Shown: in pieces, positions 56,646 to 64,000 of the stretch | Position numbering within the stretch: position 1 is the first letter of the stretch | Layout: each line of letters starts with the position of its first letter | NCBI RefSeq assembly: GCF_010093535.1 | Contig: NW_022985170.1 | Location: 1,407,278-1,471,277, forward strand | Length of the DNA: 64,000 nt | DNA from: Lindgomyces ingoldianus | Taxonomy: Eukaryota > Ascomycota > Dothideomycetes > Pleosporales > Lindgomycetaceae | Direction of reading: 5' to 3' | Program-made: the position numbers and the translations under genes | The notes under the pieces: model-generated | Database searches by the model: none | Seen by the model: the letters and a program-made list of their open reading frames with translations, nothing else | Told to the model about the DNA's origin: nothing

Positions 56646-57931
56646 TCACGCTCTTAAAAACGCCTTAACCTTCTCCCCCCAAACAACCTGCCTCTTATAA
56701 ACCGTCATACCCGGCACACTCCCCAGACCCAAACCATCAATAGCGCTTGCCAACTCCTCCCCACACCCTTCATCTTTCAACTCCTGCATCCCATACTGAT
56801 ACGTCTTGAACGCAAATACCAACGCCTTAGTCCGCGGCAAACGATGCAGCGTTTGGCGCTCGCATCGCAGCACCGTGTTTGCGATATTGACTTCGTCCCC
56901 CTCGCCAGCTTCCTCATTCTCACGTTGGCGTTGGCGTTCAGCCAACTGCTCCTGCGTCAGATGCGTACCCTCCAGAACATGCAACTCCCTTGTCGTCGTA
57001 ATACTCCAATTTACCCTCTTCACAATCTTTCCAATTGGTAAACCCGCAAAAAAACGATCCATGCTTTTCTCTAACTTGTCGCCGTAGCCCGGGACGGGAC
57101 TGTGGATGTCTGCGAGTTTCATGTTGAGTTTTTTGGCTGTGTTGAATCCAGATGGGAAACAGGTTATGAAGCCTTCGAGTTTATATTTCCCGGAGTCGGC
57201 ACCGGTCGCCGTGGGGAGGAGGAACAGGAAGTCGTCATCAATGTGGGAGCCGATGAGTTTGAGAGCCTGCTCGGCTGAAGACTGGGTCAAGGGTATGATT
57301 TCATCAGTCGCAAGGTTCTGTAGCCCGGATGGTTTGATTGATTCCGGCGAGAGAGTGAGCTTGAACATCGTGGGGAATCGCCGAGGGAGGTACGTGCCCA
57401 TGATCCATTCGTAAAACTCGGTGACCGCTGGCGTGATGATAGGATTTGCGGCCAGTACGTCGGAAGGTCGGTCGCGGATGAGTTGGCGGCGGAGAGAGAT
57501 GCGGGAGTGATAGGTGCTGTCTATTACGACGAGGTCTGAGAGCGTGGTGTTTTCGAGGGCTAGGTTTGGGAGGTTAATAGCAGAAATAGCTAGTAGGGGA
57601 GTGGAAGGAAATACCCATCGTCAGGTGATATTTGGGCTTAAATGGTCGAATTTTGATAGGTTCTGTTGTTTCGGGATTGAAGTTGGGTAGAGGCTCGATT
57701 TGGGTGTATACATCTTCCGATAAGGTTGCGTTCTTGTTTGGAGGTGCAGTGGGTAGTGTTGTCTACAGAAATGTTAATTTGCAAAGAGTGGTACCGTAAA
57801 GTCCCAAGTTATTTTAAGACAGACAGTACCTGGAAACGATCCTTCTGTCTTATCTTCCTGTATGCATACCACACCAATCCGAGAACGAGAACAACCCATG
57901 AGTGAGACACCCGAACATCTAATTGAATCAT
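56646..57931 (-). CDS. DUF3445 (HRQ family, haem-dependent oxidative demethylase-like) protein
   Basis: Three exons: 57931-57830, 57762-57615 and 57559-56646, with introns of 67 and 55 bp; 387 aa. An N-terminal membrane anchor (VSHSWVVLVLGLVWYAY, residues about 7-25) precedes the DUF3445 domain: KPKYHLTMALENTTLSDLVVI, YHSRISLRRQLI, then PTMFKLTLSPESIK, EGFITCFPSGFNTAKKLNMK with SPVPGYGDKLEKSMDRFF, the basic WSITTTRELHV block and LRCERQTLHRLPRTKALVF. DUF3445 proteins are related to bacterial haem-dependent oxidative N-demethylases and are common in ascomycetes; the fungal substrate is unknown. The first two exons were added from splice signals and restore the domain start. Confidence 0.85.
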
Positions 57932-58459
57932 GTTTTCAAATTGTCTGCATTTACTCGAGTCAAAAGAGTGTAGGTACACGACAACGCCAAAGAAAAGTTT
58001 AAATATTCATTCAAGTCCACAGGGCGCGATTGATAATTGACCAGTGCGGTCGATACGCTGTACCTGGGAAAACTTTCCTATTACAGAAAAGTGTCGCTTA
58101 GACGCGGGCAGAGATTAGATTAGATCACATTAACGACGAATAGACAACTTGAACTTAAACATCATGCTAAGACCGAAAAACATTCTAAAAGCGTAAGCAG
58201 AGAAAATCCAGGTATGAAATAAGTTTCGAGCGATGTGTAAAAAGCCATTGCTTTCAGTATGACAGACATGGTGTGTGTCTCATCCTTTGTCTTTCCGATA
58301 TTTGTGTCGCTCCTAAGAAATCGAACAATGTACACAGCTTGGCCTGGTGTGCGGTTCGCGGGCTTACGGTATCTTGAGACGTCATACGGAGAGAGCGAAG
58401 GTCAGTAGGTAATCCGTAGGCTCGCAGTATGCGATCGAGTGTTGAAGCTGGCACACATG
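57932..58459. other. intergenic region
   Basis: 5' flank of the DUF3445 gene and 3' flank of the next. No gene recognised. Confidence 0.35.
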
Positions 58460-58943
58460 TTAGTAAGCGCGGTACCGCCGTGAAGAACCAGGTAGCATAC
58501 GGTCCATAACCTTGACTTCCTCAACAGTCCTAGGAACCCTGAATTCGGTGGGGAATTTCGCATCGCTGCACATCTTCGGCTGCAGCTGGCAGTATCGCCC
58601 TGCGTGGGTAATATGACCATTGACGAATTGGACCATCAAGTTGGTTCTGCAGAGGTCAAAGCTGCTCCAAATATCTGCCGGAAGCACCTCACCTCCGCAC
58701 CAGATCGTCAATCTGCTGCTGATCATGCTTCATCATCATGTCCGAATCAAGTCTAGGTGGTGGAAACGGTCCGCCAGGCTGTGATCGACTCCGGTACGGT
58801 CCCACGCCCATCGCCCCGAAGTAGTCAGGCCCATCCAAGCTCATCCTGTAGTTATCGAAGGGAGCACTCATATTCCGAGGATCTCGAGGATCCATGTCGT
58901 ATGGCGAATTTGGTAGAGATCGACGGAGATCGTCCATTGGCAT
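58460..58943 (-). CDS. small uncharacterised protein
   Basis: Two exons: 58943-58693 and 58646-58460, with a 46-bp intron; 145 aa from MPMDDLRRSLPNSPYDM. The first half is Pro/Asp/Arg-rich and disordered; the second half across the intron (QQQIDDLVR-RTNLMVQFVNGHI, FPTEFRVPRTVEEVKVMDRM) looks folded. A 3' splice-like TTGACTAG lies just upstream of the start, so further 5' exons around 59000-59200 are possible. An in-frame ATG at 59072 would add 43 hydrophobic residues. Family not recognised. Confidence 0.55.
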
Positions 58944-60113
58944 CGACGGTGGTAACGGAATACTAGTCAAGGTAAACGGATGAATGAGCGGTAGGTTCAC
59001 AAAAGAGGTTGGAAGGCCCCAAAGTAGAACAAGGCGATGGTTGTCCATGATAAATATGGACAGATGGCTCACTCAGCAGATAATTAGGGGTCGAGCAAAC
59101 TTCGGCCAGAGGGGAAAGAGCAAGAAACGAAGACGAATGCGGAATGAGCTGCAGCGACGTGCATAGGAAATGAATGTTTCTGTTGCAAGACATGGCCCCG
59201 GGGCCAGAGATGGTCAGGGGTAGGGGTGCGGGCTCTGCACTACAGAGAGGACAATGATGATTCCCGCAAGATTCAAGATCGAGGACTAGAGCAACCTCAC
59301 ATGTAAAGCAAAAGAAAGAAATGGAGGCGGTGAGCTTGGAATTTGCGTTGCGACGCCTATGGAAGGACTTGAGTAGGACAGGCAAGCAAACATTTGTGCC
59401 AAGCCTGCTGGTTCATGATGGAGAGCAAAAGGGATGGAAGTGCCCATATCCAACGAGATTAAGGCAAAGAGGATACAAACCGTCGCATAGACCTGCTTCT
59501 TTTGGTATATCTCCGCTTGCATCTTATAGGAAGTGGGTTGGTTCAAGATCTAAAGCATCCAACCACCCACGACGGACATAAAAGTATGTGGAGAGACCAC
59601 ATTGTGCGAATCGGTAAGACTTGAAGTTCGCCGATTGCTACCGGGCGAACCAATGAGAGCCAGAACAAAGGCCACCCGCTCTGTTGTCTAATGCAGCTAG
59701 CAAAGTGCCCCAGCCGGTTAGCGCGTGTAGGCTGCAGGTACTGGCATATTGCAGAGGAAGCATCTGCAATCGCCCGAGTAGAAGTCGAAGGATGACGGCA
59801 AGACGGCTACCACCACCACATAGCCCGATCTAAAATACGTCGAGGAGCATGCAGTGGTGCAACAATACACCGAACAGCTTGAGGCTACGCCAATGGATGG
59901 ACTAGCTTGTAGCATGGAGGGTGGAATGGCATAACGACTGCTCAGATGATGCCTTGGACCATTCGGTATTCTAGAAGGCCGATAGACATGCCCTTTGCGC
60001 CTCCTTTGTACTGCCACAACCCAAGAGCTCGATGCGGTGCTCGTGGGGCGTCGACTCTCGGGCGCCCAGCGCCGCGAAACACAAAAACAAACAACTCGCT
60101 CCTGGTCTACATG
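58944..60113. other. intergenic region, 1.2 kb
   Basis: May include unrecognised 5' exons of the small gene to the left. Reading frames on both strands overlap without domain character. Confidence 0.35.
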
Positions 60114-60539
60114 TCAAATACTTGATGAATCTTCATCGGTTTCCTCTTTAAGGTGCCTCCAGCGCCGATCCGCAGCTTCCGACTTGACGCCAGCAGTCGC
60201 GTGAGAGGCTGCCGCATTTGTACGGGCGAGACTGAATTTGCGACGATGACCACTGGGGCGCTCTGTGAGGCTGGGTGCGCGCGGTCGTGCCTTCCCCCGG
60301 GCTCGGCCTCCGACCAGGGGGATCTCGTGGGTTATGGAGCGGACGATGTAGAGCAGCAGGTCGTACAGTAGAAGAACTGCCCAGGGCCCAATCGTAATGA
60401 TGCCGAGGAGGAGCTGGAGATTGCCGGTCAGCTGGCTTCAGAGTTGAAGCGGTGTACTGTGCAGGCTTCATACAAATAAACGCGTGAGCCACGTTTCCAC
60501 GGCACTGAAGGTTTCGGGGAGGATTGAGAGGACACCCAT
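60114..60539 (-). CDS. small two-exon membrane protein, unknown function
   Basis: Exon 1 60539-60474 (22 codons, MGVLSILPETFSAVETWLTR...) and exon 2 60431-60114, joined by a 42-bp intron with GTATGA donor and GCCAG acceptor; 127 aa. Neither exon is conspicuous as an open frame; splicing yields a hydrophobic segment (LLLGIITIGPWAVLLLYDLL, about residues 28-47) followed by a strongly basic tail (GGRARGKARPRAPS, GHRRKFSLA) and an acidic end (HLKEETDEDSSSI). The shape is that of a small tail-in-cytosol membrane protein of the secretory or mitochondrial system. No family recognised. Confidence 0.6.
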
Positions 60540-61356
60540 GACAAGAAGAATTCGCCGTCCACGAGAGCGCCGAAAGAGGAAATCCAAGAGAGGCAGAGTG
60601 AAAGTCGTGAGCGAGCGAGGAATGGGGAATGGGGATGGTGACTGTCGCAGTGGGGAGGGGGGAAAGATCTGACTCGGTGAGGGGAGGAACGATAGGTGGT
60701 GTGAACTACCATTCCTTTTGACTACTGAGGAAATTGGCAGTCGCGACCTGTCGTTTGCAAGGGGGGGGCCTGGTAGGGCTGGCCCAAGCTCCTCACCCCC
60801 GCCACGAGAGGTTAAGCCGCATCTCACCCCGCGAGTGCTTGAGGGCCAGAGGCCTGAGCTCCCACCAGGCAGCCATCCCCCCCACTGCTTCAAGGTTGCT
60901 CAGCGACACGCTCTTCTTCCCTGTGATCAGTCCAATTGGCTTTCTTTTGCAGTCACACAGCGCTCCTTCGCACCACGCATCACTGACCGCTGCATCTGGG
61001 CATTGCTTCAATTGCGCCCCGCGCGCTGCTAATGCGTGCACCAGATTCTTCCTTCATGTGTTTATCTAAACGCCTGTCGCAAAATCGCAGAAGCTCTCCA
61101 GACATCTCTCGAGCCTTAAATTCGTGAATCTCTTCAGCGGCGTAGTTTGGCGGTTGATTCACTCCTGGCTGCATTTGCTGCAGCCTAACCCGCCCACAGT
61201 GATTCAGCTGGCCCAGCCCTCCTGTCCTCTGTCTTCACTGGCGGCCGTCATCCAGCCTGGGCGTTTCCTTTTCTTTCTTGTCTCAACCGTCCCTCTTTCT
61301 CCCATCTCCACCACCCCCAATCTAGACGGCTTCTCTCCTCCGTTAGGCTCTTCGAG
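60540..61356. other. divergent promoter region, small membrane protein / BTB gene
   Basis: 817 bp, GC-rich in the left part, pyrimidine-rich just before the BTB start. A G8 run lies at about 60760. No gene recognised. Confidence 0.4.
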
Positions 61357-63033
61357 ATGTCCAGCCTCCTCGACTTCCTGTCGGCCTCCCCGCCGGGAAA
61401 TGCTACCCTTATTGTCTCTCTCCCAGATGGAACCCTCCCCCACATTCCCGGACTCAATCTGAACATCATTGGCGATTCCTGCCCCGTGTTGTCACTCAAC
61501 TTTGAACATGGCTTTAGCGGATGCTCTCAGGCGACTATCCACGCATCTTCTATTGAGGTTGTCGAGCGCTTCCTCCGGTTTATTTACACAGGCAGCTACA
61601 TGACTGACTACGATATCGACACTGGCACCTGCTCACTTGCCGTCCACGCGGAGCTCTACAAGCTAGGTCGAGATTTCGATCTCCGTGGGCTTCAGGAAAC
61701 CAGCAAAGCAACCTTCCTTTGCCAGTTAGACTTCTCATCCAGCATCCCCAAGATGCCTACCGATCTATGTAAGGCTGTCCGGTTCATCTATGAGCACCCT
61801 AAGGACCAGACCGGCCTTCTAGAGACTCTGTGGCACTATTGTTGCTCGAATTTCGTATATCATCGATTTTCCGAGGAGGATGATTTCCGCAACCTTGTCT
61901 GCGATGTGCCCGAGTTTTTCAGGGACCTTGTCCGCACGAGCTTCCAGCGGGGATTTGTTGATGACGGTTAAGTGTCCCCAGTTCCATCGATTCCAATACT
62001 GTTCTACTGACACATGCATGAAGGAGCGGCCGCCATCGTCCAATTCGGCGAGATTGCAGGTAAAGAACCCACCCCTCGAAACGACCCGGATTTCAGCAAG
62101 CAGGCGCTTGGCGACTTCTTAGTTGAAGTCTGGGCTGAGCCGGATGGCGATACCTCGGACTATCACGATGAGAAGGTGGCTAAAGCAACGAAGCGACGAC
62201 AACTGTGCGCCGAGGCCGGCTTCACCTTGGTGCATAGGCCAAAGAAAGAGGCTGTCTTCGAGGATGTTAGTGCAGGCGAGGCTTCTGGCGCAGAAGGATT
62301 CATGGTGGTGTACCGTCCAAGGACCAATACCAACTTTACTGAAGAGCAGAGCGAAAGCGAATCCTCAAGTGCGGGGTACGAACCCAGCGCCTCCAGCGAG
62401 AGCCAGTTTTTGAAAACAGAGGATCTGGAGGACTCCTTCCTTACTATCAAACCAGAGTCGAGCGGAACTGCTAAAAGGAAGGCCAAAGTAGGCCCTACTC
62501 AAGACTTTGCTGCCAGCTCACCAACGAAGATGGCTCCCATCCCCACCACCGTTGCATCTACTCCCTGTTCTGTTACCAACCTCTCACCAGCCGAGATGAT
62601 GGCTCGTCTCTCGCCAACAACCATTGCACCCTTGGGGGGATTTCAACCTCAGCCAAACTCCCTTGTTGGGTCCACCATCCCCTACGGATCGCTCTACGGC
62701 AGTGTGAACTGTGCACCTAACAGTACCTCTGGCTTCGGAGCTCAACCTACCTTCCCTGTGGAACCCACCTTCACCTACGGGTCCTCTAACGACAATAGGA
62801 ACTATGCATCGAACAATACCTCTGGGTTCCAAGCTCAATCTACCATCCCTGCTACATTCATGTTCCCCCATGAGTCGTTGAACGGTCACGCGAATTACGC
62901 ATCGCAGCTACCAGTACCTCCAAATCCCCTTATATCACCCCCCGAGTTCAGCGGAAGTCATGGTAATCAGGCCGCTGACGACGCCGACGACGAGGATGAC
63001 GAGGGTGTCGACTCCGAGTGGGACTTGGTGTAG
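61357..63033 (+). CDS. BTB/POZ-domain protein with long disordered tail
   Basis: Two exons: 61357-61966 and 62024-63033, with a 57-bp intron; 539 aa. The BTB-like domain occupies about residues 15-125: NATLIVSLPDGTLPHIPGLN, LSLNFEHGFSG, ERFLRFIYTGSYMTDYD, HAELYKLGRDFDLRGLQETS. The layout follows fungal BTB proteins with the FIYTGxY and YxLGxxFxLxxL motifs. A C-terminal helical region (DFRNLVCDVPEFFRDLVRTS) follows. The rest is disordered and contains loosely repeated Tyr/Gly/Ser/Asn blocks (YGSLYGSVNCAPNSTSGFGA; YGSSNDNRNYASNNTSGF) and an acidic end (DDADDEDDEGVDSEWDLV). BTB proteins often dimerise or act as Cul3 adaptors; the partner is unknown. Confidence 0.8.
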
Positions 63034-63845
63034 GCTTCGACCTACTTCCAGCTATTTTACATGTACCACAAAGCTGCACAAACTTTTGCATCTTTGAAGA
63101 AAAACAAAAGTTTCAGCTGTGTGATCGTTCGCCTTGGAATCATCCGGGATCCTGGATCTAGCGGTGGCGTTCGGGGGTTACAATGGATAATCCAACTGTG
63201 AATTGCACCGTACATGCTAGGATGTACAGGAAATGGTATAGTGCTTTATAATACAATGGGTATGGTGTTCACAAACCGGTTTCTGCAAGGTCACGTACCG
63301 GTGGTGGTGGTGGACGACGAATATGGAGCCACGTCTCGAACCAATCTCTAGAGTTTTCTTTCTTCTCGATGTTGCGAGGTGGGATGCAACAATGCAGATA
63401 GCCGTTCAATACCGGTTCAAAAGTCATGAAATGGGGTTATGTGACCTTTTTTTCCTCTGTTGCTCTGTCCATTCTCATTTTTCACGACGCCCATAACTTC
63501 AATGCACATCTAAAGGAGGATTTAGTTTAACATGTGATAAAACAGTAAGTTCAACTTTTTATGAGTGGGTGGTCCTCAAATGTCAAACACCAAATGGACT
63601 GCTTTAGGGCAGGTGGCTAGACCACAACTTCCCCATCCAGCTCCCTGTCTACCGCATCCAAGTCTTCCTAGGTGACATCGCACTCACACCCCTCTGAGCA
63701 CTACGATTCTGCGATCCTCCGTTTCACCGCCTGCCTCTCTCATTCTTGCATTTGGGGTCGGCAGCCTAACTTTCCTTAGCTAAGTCACCGCTCCTATTCT
63801 TCCACCTCATCATCTCTTACCTACGGCCTCACCGAGCTTCTGTGA
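63034..63845. other. intergenic region
   Basis: 3' flank of the BTB gene; pyrimidine-rich leader (about 63620-63845) of the next gene. No gene recognised. Confidence 0.4.
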
Positions 63846-64000
63846 ATGGCCGCTCATACCACACATGCTATGAACCGCTCCCAGGCCTACAAGACAAGAC
63901 CACCAACACGGAGAGATCCCAGAAAGCGACAGGGTTTGGTCAGAACCGTTTCAAGTCTCTTCAAGGGCAAGGCATTAGGCAGTGAAGGACATTCTTACAA
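63846..64000 (+). CDS. start of a gene cut by the window edge
   Basis: An ATG at 63846 opens a frame that runs without a stop to the end of the window (51 codons). It encodes MAAHTTHAMNRSQAYKTR, then a basic stretch (RRDPRKRQG) and TVSSLFKGKALGSEG. Preceded by a CT-rich leader, as for a fungal 5' UTR. Too short to assign. Confidence 0.45.
   Translation, partial: MAAHTTHAMNRSQAYKTRPPTRRDPRKRQGLVRTVSSLFKGKALGSEGHSY

Noticed and set aside
60468..60893. 141-codon minus-strand frame upstream of the small membrane protein
   Set aside because: Its first ~118 codons are low-complexity GC-rich promoter sequence; only the terminal part from 60539 is used as exon 1 of the spliced gene.

Overview
The window is nuclear DNA of a filamentous ascomycete (Pezizomycotina). 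Most genes carry short GT-AG introns of about 40-140 bp with CTAAC/CTAAT-like branch sites. Neighbouring genes are independently transcribed. The families are typically fungal: Zn2Cys6 activator, DUF7580/HeLo-like protein, F-box, fasciclin and GPI-type secreted proteins, and a fungal quinate (qa/qut) cluster. I cannot fix the genus from sequence alone; a leotiomycete is a guess. Splice models below were worked out by hand, and every multi-exon coding gene closes in frame with a length divisible by three. The relics and partial reading frames are flagged as such.

Layout. 1-2.4 kb: tail of an ankyrin-repeat gene, then gene-free DNA. 2.4-5.6 kb: an OSCA/CSC1-type (DUF221) channel. 6.2-11.2 kb: a head-to-head pair made of a C2H2 zinc-finger protein and a DUF7580 protein sharing a ~340 bp promoter. 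11.2-15.4 kb: a decayed secreted-protein relic, a 657-bp non-autonomous hAT element with perfect 8-bp target duplication, and an F-box protein. 15.4-20.5 kb: about 5 kb in which I recognise no gene. 20.5-28.4 kb: SRPBCC protein, mitochondrial DUF1279 protein, a possible tiny membrane-protein exon, VPS35 retromer subunit, a Ser/Thr-rich secreted protein and a small secreted cysteine-containing protein. 29-31.7 kb: a graveyard of broken genes (unknown relic, protein kinase, C2H2). 32-37.3 kb: a two-domain fasciclin protein and a long disordered membrane protein.

37.7-53.0 kb is the core of the window: a complete quinate/shikimate catabolic cluster of eight genes in strictly alternating orientation, giving four divergent pairs: qa-1S repressor/qa-1F activator, Gfo/Idh/MocA oxidoreductase/qa-4 dehydroshikimate dehydratase, qa-y permease/qa-3 dehydrogenase, and qutG-like (qa-x) phosphatase-fold protein/qa-2 type II dehydroquinase. 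Together they import quinate and convert it through dehydroquinate and dehydroshikimate to protocatechuate, under a dedicated activator-repressor pair. The oxidoreductase is an additional member not among the seven classical Neurospora qa genes.

53-58 kb: a conserved membrane protein, an intradiol (catechol/hydroxyquinol-type) ring-cleavage dioxygenase and a DUF3445 haem-type protein, which may extend the aromatic-degradation neighbourhood. 58-64 kb: two small uncharacterised genes, a BTB-domain protein with a long disordered tail, and the start of another gene running off the right edge.
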